NCBI GenBank assembly: GCA_963773315.1
Contig: CAVZAF010000002.1
Location: 806,001 to 870,000 of the forward strand
DNA from: DATKAS01 sp963773315
GTDB lineage: Bacteria > Actinomycetota > Acidimicrobiia > Acidimicrobiales > DATKAS01
DNA length: 64,000 nt
Direction: 5' to 3'
Part shown: in pieces, positions 24,729 to 32,922 of the stretch
Numbering within the stretch: the stretch's first letter is position 1
How the letters are laid out: the number at the start of each line of letters is the position of its first letter
Position numbers and translations under genes: made by a program
Notes under the pieces: model-generated
What the model was told of the DNA's origin: nothing
What the model saw: the letters and a program-made list of their open reading frames with translations, nothing else
Databases searched by the model: none

Positions 24729-26876
24729 TCACCCTCCCGCTGCAGCGTTCCGGGAGTCGATCGCGAACGGTGTCGGATGCGGCGCGGCGCCGAGCGCCGA
24801 GATGTCGACCGGGCCCATGTCCTTGCCGCTCGTATCCCACGCGTGCAGCGTCGTCGCAGTGCGACCGTCGGGGATGTGTACGACGACCGCCGTCGAGCCT
24901 GAGCCCGACCCGGTGCTCACGACGTTGGCGCCCACGCTCGAGCCGTCGTCGAGGTCGACGACGACCTTTGCAACACCCGTGTCGAGGTGTGCCAGCAGGA
25001 ACGTCCGCTTGCGCAGCACCGCCACGGTCGCATCGATGATCCCGTTGCCGTTGACCCCGCCGACGGAGACGACCGGGCATGTCATCGCGGATTCGGACGC
25101 GAAGGTCAGCGTGACGCACGCGACCGGACCGCTGCCGTCGCTGAGGGGCGCGTCGGCCGCCACGAGCGTCCACGGCGCGCCGTCGATGGTGCCCGACGCG
25201 ACCTCGCGCTTCGGTGCTTTGTCGAGCGCGTCGTAATCGGGGTAGGGAGGTCCGAGCGGCTGCGAGACCCGCATCATCTCGTGGCCGGCCTCGTCGGTGC
25301 CGGTGATCGCCGTGACCCGCTTCGCGTCGGCGACCTCGACCACGAACCACCGCATCGGGTAGGAGGCGTCGCGCGATGCGACGGTGGGCACGGTGAGGGG
25401 ATCGGCGCCCGATTGCTCGATCGACACGTTCGTCACCGCGCTCGGGGTCGCGCCGAACAGCAACGTCGTGCCGTCGGTGCCGATCGACGTGCCCGGACGC
25501 GGCGAGCCATCGGCGCTCGCGCACGCGCCGGCGACGCTGCTGTCCGATCCTGCGAACGTCAGGTCGCCGCACACGAGGTTGTCATCGGGAGCATCGCGGT
25601 ACTGCGTGCCGTTGATCGTCCACGCGCGCCCGTCGGGCAACGTGCCCGCTGCGAGGTTCGGGATGGCGATCGGCTGGGTGGGCACCGGCGGCTCGACAGG
25701 CCCAGTGGGCTCGTCGGGCTTGGGCAGCACGGGTGCCACGGTCTTCTGCCAGTCGCCGTCGCTGACCGAGTGCAAGCTCGAAGCGAACGAGAGCAGGTCG
25801 TCCGCGCTGATGCCCGACGCATTGACGGTGAGGACGAGGCCGGTCTTCGCGTCGAACCACAGGAGCGTGCGGTACGGCGGCGAGTCGGACGACGAGATCA
25901 TCACGCCGGGGTTGCCGCCGACCTCGACCGAGACGGGGCGATCCGACGGACTCGGGAAGACGGTGAGGGCGTCTGCCGTCCCCTGCGACGCCGACACCGC
26001 GATCGAAGGATCCTGCGGCTGGCTGAGATCCTCGGGACCGTGGTAGCCGAGCTGCCACGAGGGGCCGCCGTACCCCATGGGGGTGTTCGGGTCACCGCTG
26101 TAGAGCAGGGACACGTTCTGCGGAAGCGCTGTCGCGCTCCATCCCTCGGCCGCGGGCTGCAGGCTCTCGGCGAACGCGAGCAGCTCCTGCTGTGACACGC
26201 CGTTCGACGTGAGTGCCACCATCGTGTTCGCGCTCTCGGCCCACATGAGGACGTCGACGCCGACACCCTTCGGGTCGACAGTGAGCTGCGCGGGTTGACT
26301 GTGGACCTGGACCACCGAGGTGTTGGGGTCGCCAGTCGACGCGGTCGGATCGAAGCCGGAGCTGTTCGGGTCGGTGCTGATGTCGACGCGAATCGCATGT
26401 GCGCCATCCGGGCTGCGGTAGAGCAGCATCGCCCCGGGAGGCGGTGGTGGAGTCGACGAGTCGGGTGCGTAGTCGCCCGCGCTCTCCAGCGTCCATCCGC
26501 CCGGCAAGGCCGGAAGCAGCTTGGGCAGACCCGACGGTGCGCTCGACACCCGGATCTTCAGGCTGTCAGCAGCAGCGCCCGACGGCGATGGTGACGGCGG
26601 ACGCGACGCGGCCGCGACCGTCTGAGGCGTCGAGTGCGAATCGCGGCCGGCGGCAAACGCGATCGCTCCGGCGCCGACTGCGGCGATGGCGACGACGCCG
26701 AGCACCGACATCGTGACGTGGCGGCGGTGACGATGCCGGGCGTCGGCGGCGAGGTGCTCGTCGAACCGCTCGCGGCCGTCGGCGGTCATCACGCTGACGC
26801 CCGCGGCACGCCGTTGCAGCGCATCGGTGAGCGCGCGGTCGAATTCGTCATCGGCGTCATGGGGGGCGGAGCTCAT
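24729..26876 (-). CDS. Large membrane-anchored protein, probable anti-sigma partner of the SigE-type sigma factor
   Basis: 715 residues. A cytoplasmic head of about 50 residues (DDEFDRALTDALQRRAAGVS) precedes one membrane helix (VTMSVLGVVAIAAVGAGAIA) and a very long outer part. The outer part has a Pro/Ser linker, then two similar units that end in LLAFAESLQPAAEGW and LLSFASSLHSVSDGDW, followed by a Pro-rich stretch and two further beta-rich repeats. The start overlaps the sigma gene stop (ATGA), the usual layout for sigma/anti-sigma pairs. No zinc-binding HxxxCxxC anti-sigma motif is present. The role as anti-sigma factor is inferred from context and topology. Confidence 0.6.
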   Translation of the reverse strand: MSSAPHDADDEFDRALTDALQRRAAGVSVMTADGRERFDEHLAADARHRHRRHVTMSVLGVVAIAAVGAGAIAFAAGRDSHSTPQTVAAASRPPSPSPSGAAADSLKIRVSSAPSGLPKLLPALPGGWTLESAGDYAPDSSTPPPPPGAMLLYRSPDGAHAIRVDISTDPNSSGFDPTASTGDPNTSVVQVHSQPAQLTVDPKGVGVDVLMWAESANTMVALTSNGVSQQELLAFAESLQPAAEGWSATALPQNVSLLYSGDPNTPMGYGGPSWQLGYHGPEDLSQPQDPSIAVSASQGTADALTVFPSPSDRPVSVEVGGNPGVMISSSDSPPYRTLLWFDAKTGLVLTVNASGISADDLLSFASSLHSVSDGDWQKTVAPVLPKPDEPTGPVEPPVPTQPIAIPNLAAGTLPDGRAWTINGTQYRDAPDDNLVCGDLTFAGSDSSVAGACASADGSPRPGTSIGTDGTTLLFGATPSAVTNVSIEQSGADPLTVPTVASRDASYPMRWFVVEVADAKRVTAITGTDEAGHEMMRVSQPLGPPYPDYDALDKAPKREVASGTIDGAPWTLVAADAPLSDGSGPVACVTLTFASESAMTCPVVSVGGVNGNGIIDATVAVLRKRTFLLAHLDTGVAKVVVDLDDGSSVGANVVSTGSGSGSTAVVVHIPDGRTATTLHAWDTSGKDMGPVDISALGAAPHPTPFAIDSRNAAAGG

Positions 26877-27382
26877 CGTTCGATCACCTCGCGGAGCTGG
26901 GAGAGCCCTCGATGGAGCAGCGACTTGACTGTCCCGGGTCGGCAGCCGAGCGCGACGGCGATGTCGGCTTCGGACAAGTCCTCGTAGTAGCGGAGCACGA
27001 CTGCGACTCGCTGACGTTCGTTGAGCGTTGCGAGCGCGTCGACGAGCGGCTCCTGGGGCGGCGCGACGGCCGGGGCGTCACTGCGCGCGTGGGTTCGTTC
27101 GAGTCGGGCGCGGCGCCGATCGTTGCGACATGCGTTCACGACCGCGGTGCGGAGGTAGGCGCTGGGGTGCTCGACAGTCGCCCACTTGTGGTGCACGCGC
27201 ACGAACGCGTCCTGCACGAGCTCTTCGGCGACGGCCTCAGTGCCGACGATCAGCGTCGCGAGGCGCACCATCGGCTGGTACCGGTCGGCGAACAGATCGT
27301 CGAAGGTCATGGGCGCGCGTGTGCCCACGACTGCACGCGCGTCACTGTCGACGGGTTCGGTGCTCACGAGCTCGGCCACCAT
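26873..27382 (-). CDS. SigE-family ECF RNA polymerase sigma factor
   Basis: 169 residues from the ATG at 27382. Region 2: FDDLFADRYQPMVRLATLIV and AEELVQDAFVRVHHKW; region 4: LNERQRVAVVLRYYEDLSEADIAVALG with CRPGTVKSLLHRGLSQLR. It matches the SigE family common in Streptomyces and relatives. The downstream gene overlaps by four bases and encodes its likely membrane regulator. The start is without a TAnnnT box; an AAGGA-like site lies five to ten bases upstream, so the mRNA probably has a leader. Confidence 0.88.
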   Translation of the reverse strand: MVAELVSTEPVDSDARAVVGTRAPMTFDDLFADRYQPMVRLATLIVGTEAVAEELVQDAFVRVHHKWATVEHPSAYLRTAVVNACRNDRRRARLERTHARSDAPAVAPPQEPLVDALATLNERQRVAVVLRYYEDLSEADIAVALGCRPGTVKSLLHRGLSQLREVIER

Positions 27383-27448
27383 CCTGTCCTTGAGACACCC
27401 AAGCGCCCGACGCGGTTCCCAGAAGCGTGGCTCGTAGCATCGTGGCTG

Positions 27449-28900
27449 ATGGCGACCCTCGCCGAGCTCGCACGGCACCAGACGTCGCTCGGACGCGTGC
27501 AGATCGCGCACCTCCAGCGCCTTGTCGCCGAGTGGGGGATGCTCGCCGACTTCTGCTTCGCCGACCTGCTGCTCCTGGCGCCCGAAGCCGCGGGCGACGG
27601 GTGGCTCGTCCTCGGCCAGATCCGACCCACGACCGGCCAGACGATGTACCGGGCGGACTGGGTCGGCGAGGTGCTCCCCGGAGCCGAGCGTCCCCTCGTC
27701 GGCGAGGCGTGGGCCACCGGGCAGATCGTCGTCGGCGAGATGCTGCAGACGCACGGCGCCGAAAGGGTGCGCGTCACCGCGATCCCCGTGCGTCACGACG
27801 GCGCGCTGCTCGGTGTGCTCACCCGAGAGTGGTCACCCACGGTCGGGCGCCAGCCGGGCGAGCTCGAGCGCACCTACCTCGAGATCTTCGAGCGGTTCGC
27901 TCGGATGATCAGCGATGGCGAGTTCCCGATGGCCGACGAACGTTCGAGCACATCGGCGATGCCACGCGTCGGCGACGGCGTGATGCTCCTCGATGCCAGC
28001 CAGCGGGTCGAGTACGCGTCACCGAACGCCGTGTCAGCGCTCCATCGCGTCGGCGTGCAGGGGAACGCGGTCGGCATGCGCCTCGGTGAGCTCGGCGTCG
28101 ACGATCACATCGTGCGGTTCGCGTTCGAGTCCGGGGCACCGGCGACCGATGAGCTCGAGCAGCTGCCCGAGGTCGTGGTGCTGGTGCGATGCCTCCCATT
28201 GCTCAAAGACCACAAGGTCAGCGGGGGAGTCGTTCTCGTGCGCGACATCTCCGAGCTTCGCCGTCGTGACCGCATGCTCCTCAGCAAGGACGCGACGATC
28301 CGCGAGATCCATCATCGGGTGAAGAACAACCTGCAGACGATCTCGTCGCTGCTGCGCCTCCAAGGTCGCCGGCTCGAGTCAGCGGAGGCGAAGGCCGCGG
28401 TCGAGGAGTCGGTGCGGCGCATTCGCACGATCGCGCTCGTGCACGAGACGCTGTCGCGCGACGTGGGCGACGACATCGACTTCAAGGAGATCCTGTTGCC
28501 GCTGGCGGCGATGGTCGAGGAAGGGCTGCAGTCGCCCGATCGTCCCGTGCGCTTGAACATCGAAGGCGATGCCGGTCGCTTGCCAGCGAGCGTGGCGACG
28601 CCCCTCGCAGTCGTGCTCACCGAGCTGCTGCAGAACGCGGTCGAGCACGCGTTCGTCGACGGGCGGCCCGGCACGATCTCGGTCGCGATGGCCAATGACG
28701 GCTCCGTGCTCGAGGTGACGGTCAGCGACGACGGCGTCGGGTTGCCCGAAGGGTTCCGCATCGAAGACGTGACCGGGCTCGGTCTCTCGATCGTGCGGAC
28801 GCTGGTGACGAGCGAGCTGCTCGGGACGATCGAGATGCGCGACGCGGCGCCGGGCACCGAGGTGAAGCTGCGCCTCTTGATCCCCGAGGCCTACGGGTGA
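27449..28900 (+). CDS. PdtaS-like cytosolic sensor histidine kinase (GAF-PAS-HisKA_2)
   Basis: 483 residues from the ATG at 27449; a TAGCAT box eight bases upstream. GAF-like N-terminal domain (residues 20-155), PAS-like domain (VMLLDASQRVEYASPNAVSA, 175-275), then the HisKA_2 phosphoacceptor segment IREIHHRVKNNLQTISSLLRLQ near 290 and a HATPase domain with ELLQNAVEHAF and DDGVGLPEGF. No membrane helices. This is the architecture of mycobacterial PdtaS, which phosphorylates the RNA-binding antiterminator PdtaR. No ANTAR-domain partner lies in the window. Confidence 0.88.
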   Translation: MATLAELARHQTSLGRVQIAHLQRLVAEWGMLADFCFADLLLLAPEAAGDGWLVLGQIRPTTGQTMYRADWVGEVLPGAERPLVGEAWATGQIVVGEMLQTHGAERVRVTAIPVRHDGALLGVLTREWSPTVGRQPGELERTYLEIFERFARMISDGEFPMADERSSTSAMPRVGDGVMLLDASQRVEYASPNAVSALHRVGVQGNAVGMRLGELGVDDHIVRFAFESGAPATDELEQLPEVVVLVRCLPLLKDHKVSGGVVLVRDISELRRRDRMLLSKDATIREIHHRVKNNLQTISSLLRLQGRRLESAEAKAAVEESVRRIRTIALVHETLSRDVGDDIDFKEILLPLAAMVEEGLQSPDRPVRLNIEGDAGRLPASVATPLAVVLTELLQNAVEHAFVDGRPGTISVAMANDGSVLEVTVSDDGVGLPEGFRIEDVTGLGLSIVRTLVTSELLGTIEMRDAAPGTEVKLRLLIPEAYG

Positions 28901-28904
28901 CGGG

Positions 28905-28923
28905 GGCGGCGCAATGCGCCGCC
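28905..28923 (-). terminator. Palindromic hairpin, reversed partial copy of the dispersed repeat
   Basis: GGCGGCGC, loop AAT, GCGCCGCC: the exact reverse complement of the hairpins at 4301-4319 and 42500-42518. It lies between the convergent kinase and WhiB genes, starting five bases after the kinase stop, so a bidirectional terminator is likely. Confidence 0.7.
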
Positions 28924-28936
28924 CCGCGGGTCGCCC

Positions 28937-29227
28937 TCAGCTAGCGCGGCGCTGGCGGGCGAGCCACTGGCGGCGCAGCCGGCGACGCTCGTCCTCGGAG
29001 GTGCCGCCCCACACGCCCGAGTCTTGGTTGGTCGCGAGCGCGAACTCGAGGCACTGCGACTGCACAGGGCAGATCCCGCACACCGCCTTGGCGGCCTCGA
29101 TCTGCTCGATGGCCGGGCCCGTGGTGCCCACGGGGAAGAAGAGGTCCGGATCGGTGTCCTTGCAGGACGACTCGACTCTCCACTCACCCCGATCTAGGGC
29201 GAGCGCAATCCCCGTGGCGACCGACAC
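28937..29227 (-). CDS. WhiB family iron-sulfur transcription factor (WhiB1-like)
   Basis: 96 residues from a GTG at 29227 with GGAGG four bases upstream. Four cysteines expected to hold a [4Fe-4S] cluster: SSCKD (about residue 22), AVCGIC (50 and 53) and SQCLEF (59). The GVWGGTSEDERR turn and the basic RLRRQWLARQRR tail (DNA contact) follow. The DPDLFFPVG segment is common to WhiB1-type proteins, which bind the sigma factor and respond to nitric oxide or oxygen. A CRP-type site 63-78 bases upstream of the start and a seven-pair hairpin at 29249-29268 lie in its promoter/leader region. Confidence 0.9.
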   Translation of the reverse strand: MSVATGIALALDRGEWRVESSCKDTDPDLFFPVGTTGPAIEQIEAAKAVCGICPVQSQCLEFALATNQDSGVWGGTSEDERRRLRRQWLARQRRAS

Positions 29228-29289
29228 GCATCCTCCAGCCAAACCGACGTCGGCGACTGCGCGCCGACGGATCTCCCACTACACAGGTG

Positions 29290-29305
29290 TGTGAAACCGT
29301 TCACA
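29290..29305 (-). promoter_or_regulatory. CRP/FNR-type operator upstream of whiB
   Basis: TGTGAAACCGTTCACA is a perfect TGTGA-N6-TCACA inverted repeat, the consensus for CRP-family regulators. It is 63-78 bases upstream of the whiB start and about 136 bases before the GDPD gene on the other strand. Mycobacterial CRP is known to control whiB1, which supports assignment to whiB. Confidence 0.7.
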
Positions 29306-29440
29306 TGCCGCTCACCCAACACGAAGAACAGGGACGATGCGGCGTGCCGAGAGTACACCAGAGGTCACGAACCGGCAAGGGCCTCTTCAGGGACTCGACA
29401 CGCGATCGTCATGTGGGAAGGTGCGCCCGATGGTGACCCG

Positions 29441-30127
29441 ATGACGACCGTGATCGCGCATCGCGGCGCTTCGCAGGCGTTCCCCGAGAACACCGTGGCT
29501 GCGTTCAGAGGCGCCCTCGAGATGGGGGCCGACATGGTCGAGCTCGACGTGCGCCGCACCGCCGACGGTCAGCTCGCGATCCACCACGACGCCCATCTGC
29601 CCGACGGGCGCGCGGTCTGCGACGTGGCGTCGTCGGACCTCCCGTCCCACATCCCGAGCCTCGCCGAGGCGATCGACGCGTGTGAAGCGATGGGGGTGAA
29701 CGTCGAGGTGAAGAGCTCGGCTCGTGACCCCGACTTCGACCCCACTCGCTCGGTCGCCGCGGATGTCGCCGCCATCGTCGGCTCGCGTGGCCTCTACGAC
29801 CGCATCATCGTCTCGTCGTTCGACGTTGGCAGCATCAGCCGGGTGCGCGAGGTCGATGCGAGCGTCGCGACCGCCTGGCTGACGATGGTCGTTCCCGACA
29901 CGGCCGCGGTCGTGGCGAGCCTCGTCGACGCGGGCCACCGTGCGCTGCACCCGTACGACCCGATCGTCGACGCGGCCCTCGTCGACGTGTGCCACGCGGC
30001 GGGCCTCCAGGTGAACGTGTGGACGGTGGACGATCCCGCCCGCATGGCCGAGCTCGTCGCACTCGGTGTCGACGGCATCTGCACGAACTCGCCCGACGTC
30101 GCGCTACGCGTGCTGGGCCGGTCCTGA
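29441..30127 (+). CDS. Glycerophosphodiester phosphodiesterase (GDPD)
   Basis: 228 residues from the ATG at 29441; ATG 29411 in frame is possible. VIAHRGASQAFPENTVAAF near the start and ELDVRRTADGQLAIHHDAHL hold the catalytic His-Glu-Asp-His set; VEVKSS (second Glu-Lys), VSSFDV and VNVWTVDDPARM complete the TIM-barrel. It splits glycerophosphodiesters into glycerol-3-phosphate and an alcohol. No signal peptide, so cytoplasmic. Its end overlaps the convergent lipid kinase gene by 24 bases. Confidence 0.9.
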   Translation: MTTVIAHRGASQAFPENTVAAFRGALEMGADMVELDVRRTADGQLAIHHDAHLPDGRAVCDVASSDLPSHIPSLAEAIDACEAMGVNVEVKSSARDPDFDPTRSVAADVAAIVGSRGLYDRIIVSSFDVGSISRVREVDASVATAWLTMVVPDTAAVVASLVDAGHRALHPYDPIVDAALVDVCHAAGLQVNVWTVDDPARMAELVALGVDGICTNSPDVALRVLGRS

Positions 30128-31018
30128 AGCCGAAGAGGCGGGGTCGGGCACGACGAGCGAGAGCGTGTCGGGCTCGTGGCGGAAGCGGAGCCGATCGATC
30201 TCGCCCAGGTAGTCGCCGTCGACCTGGTAGGGGAACGGTGCGTGCCCGATCACCTCGAACTGCTCGAGGTCCGTGCGGAAGTCGACCGACCGCGATTCAC
30301 GCACCGCCTTGGGGCTCACGAACGCGGTGCGAGCGAGCGTCCAGGCCATGCCGAGGCCCAGCGACCGCACGGTCACCGCGACGAGGCCTCGATCGAAGGT
30401 GGCCTCGGGTGCGATGTCGAACGGCCTGTTGCCGAGGAACGTGTAGGGCGAGGTGTTCATCACGATCGTGAAGTAGCCGTCGTCGACGAGGTCGTGCTCG
30501 GAGAACCGCACCGCGAAGTGGGGATGTCGGCGGTCGTAGTGCCGCAGCCACGTGACGACGGTCGCGTAGATGAAGAGCGGATGGCCGAACCAGCGCTTGA
30601 ACGTGTCGCGGCGCTCGACCTGTCGAACGACCGCGGCGTCGAACCCGACGCCAGTGTGGAAGAGGAAGTACCGATCGTTCACGCTGCCGAGCCCGATGCG
30701 GCGGATCGACTTCTTCGCCAGTGCGTCGAGCAGCACACCCGTCGCCTCGATCGGGTCGTTCGGCAGGCCGATCGTGCGAGCGAAGACGTTCGTGGACCCG
30801 CCGGGGAGGCTCGCGAGCGCAGTTTGCGTGCCGGCGAGGCCGTTGGCCGCCTCGTTCTGGGTGCCGTCACCACCGAGCACGGCCACGACGTCGACCCCGT
30901 CCGCGGCGGCGCCCTGCGCGAGCCGGGTCGCGTGTCCTCTCCGGTTCGTCTCGGCGAGAGTCACCTCGTGGTCGGCGGAGAGCGCCTTTTGGATGACCAC
31001 GCGGCTTCGCGCGGTCAC
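30104..31018 (-). CDS. Diacylglycerol/lipid kinase (DagK/LCB5 family); N-terminus uncertain
   Basis: 304 residues from the GTG at 31018. VVAVLGGDGTQNEAANGLAG near residue 45 is the nucleotide-binding GGDGT motif, LPGGSTNVFAR follows, and FLFHTGVGFDAAVV begins the C-terminal domain. Phosphorylates a lipid such as diacylglycerol. The first beta strand of the family (LRLLLIVNSAASS) is encoded in frame just upstream, but no ATG, GTG or TTG precedes it; either an unusual start (CTG) or an indel is present near 31050-31070. Confidence 0.85.
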   Translation of the reverse strand: MTARSRVVIQKALSADHEVTLAETNRRGHATRLAQGAAADGVDVVAVLGGDGTQNEAANGLAGTQTALASLPGGSTNVFARTIGLPNDPIEATGVLLDALAKKSIRRIGLGSVNDRYFLFHTGVGFDAAVVRQVERRDTFKRWFGHPLFIYATVVTWLRHYDRRHPHFAVRFSEHDLVDDGYFTIVMNTSPYTFLGNRPFDIAPEATFDRGLVAVTVRSLGLGMAWTLARTAFVSPKAVRESRSVDFRTDLEQFEVIGHAPFPYQVDGDYLGEIDRLRFRHEPDTLSLVVPDPASSASGPAQHA

Positions 31019-31134
31019 CGACGAAGCAGCCGAATTGACGATCAGAAGCAGGCGCAGAACGGCCCCCGGCAGTCTCGCGTGTGCCCACGGCTCCGATTTG
31101 TGGCCGTTCGGCTCCCGGCGCAGACTACGACGCC

Positions 31135-31917
31135 ATGGACGTTGTCGTCTGCGTCAAGCAGATCCCCGACCCGGCGGTGCCGGGGTCGCTCGACCCCTCG
31201 ACGCACACGCTGAAGCGCGAAGGCAAGCTCATCCTCGACGAGTCCGACTCGTACGGGGTCGAGATGGCGCTGCAGCTCGTCACCGCTGCGGGCGGTGGTG
31301 AGGTCTCGCTGGTGTCGATGGCGCCCAACAATGAAGTGTCGGGGCTGCGCACCGCGCTGGCGATGGGTGCCGCCAAGGCAGTCCTCGTGTCCGATCCCGC
31401 GCTGCAGGGCTCTGACGCGCTGTCCACAGCGAAGATCCTGGCGAAAGCGATCGGCCGGATCGGCACACCCGACCTCATCCTCACGGCGACCGAATCGACC
31501 GACGGGTACACAGGCACCGTTCCCGAGCAGATCGCCGAGCTCCTCGGCCTGCCGTCGGTGACCTTCGCGAAGCACGTCGAGGTCGCGGGCGGCACGGTGA
31601 AGGTGCGGCGCCAGACCGAGGCGGGTTACGACGAGGTCGAGTGCCCGCTTCCCGCGGTGGTCAGCGTGACTGCCGGCGTCGTCGAGCCTCGCTACCCGTC
31701 GTTCAAGGGGATCATGGCGGCGAAGAACAAGCCCGTCGACGAGGTCTCGGTCGCCGACCTCGGGCTCGACGCGTCGTCGGTCGGCTGGGCAGGTGCCCGC
31801 CAAGAGGTCGTCGAGGTCGCGGCCGCCGAGGCTCGGCAGGCCGGCGAGATCATCGAGGACGACGGCGAGGGCTACCTGAAGATCGTCGCCTTCCTCGAAG
31901 GCCTCAAGGTCATCTGA
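31135..31917 (+). CDS. etfB: Electron transfer flavoprotein, beta subunit
   Basis: 260 residues. MDVVVCVKQIPDPAVPGSLD at the start, LILDESDSYGVEMALQL, and the C-terminal recognition loop VEPRYPSFKGIMAAKNKPVD with YLKIVAFLEGLKVI at the end. Binds AMP and docks to acyl-CoA dehydrogenases. It forms a heterodimer with the product of etfA 25 bases downstream. It accepts electrons from flavin dehydrogenases and hands them to the quinone pool through ETF-QO, which is not in the window. Confidence 0.95.
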   Translation: MDVVVCVKQIPDPAVPGSLDPSTHTLKREGKLILDESDSYGVEMALQLVTAAGGGEVSLVSMAPNNEVSGLRTALAMGAAKAVLVSDPALQGSDALSTAKILAKAIGRIGTPDLILTATESTDGYTGTVPEQIAELLGLPSVTFAKHVEVAGGTVKVRRQTEAGYDEVECPLPAVVSVTAGVVEPRYPSFKGIMAAKNKPVDEVSVADLGLDASSVGWAGARQEVVEVAAAEARQAGEIIEDDGEGYLKIVAFLEGLKVI

Positions 31918-31942
31918 GCCAGGGTCGCAGAGGAGAGATGAG

Positions 31943-32911
31943 ATGAGCCTGTCGAAGGTGTGGGTGTATGCAGAGGCGTCCGAGGGCAAGCCGACGTCGC
32001 TGACGCTCGAGCTGCTGACCAAAGCGCGTGAGCTCGCCGACTCGGTCGAGGCGTTCTACGCGGGCGCCGACACGGCTGCGGTCGCACCGGCGCTCGGCGC
32101 GTACGGTGCCGCGAAGGTGTACGCGACGGGCGATCTGAACGGTGCGCTTCCGGGGCCCGCGGTCGCGGCAGCGCTCGCCGAGCAGATCGGCGCGCAGTCG
32201 CCCGACCTCGTGATGTTCGGGATGACCTACGAAGCGCGTGACGTGATGGGACGCCTGTCGGTGAAGCTCGACCGTCCGGTGCTCACGAACAGCATCGACG
32301 TGTCGGTCGACGGCTCCTCGGTGCGTTGCACCACGGCGATCTTCGGCGGCAACACGCTCGTCACGACGAGCTTCTCGGGTGGTGGGCCAGCGCTGGCCGC
32401 ATTCCGTCCGAAGTCGTTCGCAGCCGAGGAGGGTGGCGCCGCGGCCGGTGAGGTCGTGTCGGTCACGCTGCCCGAAGTCGGCGCCGCAGGGGCGGCACGC
32501 GTGCTCGCCCGTCACGTCGAAGAGTCGACGGGCCCGAAGCTCGACGAAGCGAACATCGTCGTGTCGGGGGGCCGCGGCCTCGGCGAGGCCGGCAACTACC
32601 ACCTGATCGAGGAGCTGGCGAAGCTGCTGAAGGGCGCGCCGGGCGCATCGCGAGCGATCGTCGACGCGGGCTGGGTGCCCTACTCGTACCAGGTGGGCCA
32701 GACCGGGAAGGTCGTGAAGCCGACCGTCTACATCGCGGCCGGCATCTCGGGTGCGACACAGCACATGGTCGGCATGAAGGGCTCGAAGAACATCGTCGCG
32801 ATCAACAAGGACAAGGAAGCGCCGATCTTCTCGATCTCCGACCTCGGCATCGTGGGCGACGTCCACAAGGTCCTGCCGAAGCTCATCGAAGCCCTCCAAG
32901 CGCGCGGCTGA
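31943..32911 (+). CDS. etfA: Electron transfer flavoprotein, alpha subunit
   Basis: 322 residues; a GGAGAG site lies about seven bases before the ATG. The C-terminal FAD domain is complete: VVSGGRGLGEAGNYHLIEEL, SRAIVDAGWVPYSYQVGQTG, YIAAGISGATQHMVGMKGSK and VAINKDKEAPIFSISDLGIV. Partner of EtfB. The following two flavin oxidase genes start 12 bases later and may be co-transcribed. Confidence 0.95.
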   Translation: MSLSKVWVYAEASEGKPTSLTLELLTKARELADSVEAFYAGADTAAVAPALGAYGAAKVYATGDLNGALPGPAVAAALAEQIGAQSPDLVMFGMTYEARDVMGRLSVKLDRPVLTNSIDVSVDGSSVRCTTAIFGGNTLVTTSFSGGGPALAAFRPKSFAAEEGGAAAGEVVSVTLPEVGAAGAARVLARHVEESTGPKLDEANIVVSGGRGLGEAGNYHLIEELAKLLKGAPGASRAIVDAGWVPYSYQVGQTGKVVKPTVYIAAGISGATQHMVGMKGSKNIVAINKDKEAPIFSISDLGIVGDVHKVLPKLIEALQARG

Positions 32912-32922
32912 CGGGCACGCCC

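Noticed and set aside
24987..26195. A 402-codon plus-strand frame opposite the large membrane protein
   Set aside because: Composition is typical of GC-rich antisense sequence, while the minus-strand product has a membrane helix, repeats and operon coupling.
29249..29268. Riboswitch in the whiB leader
   Set aside because: Only a single seven-pair hairpin is present; no conserved riboswitch core can be recognised.
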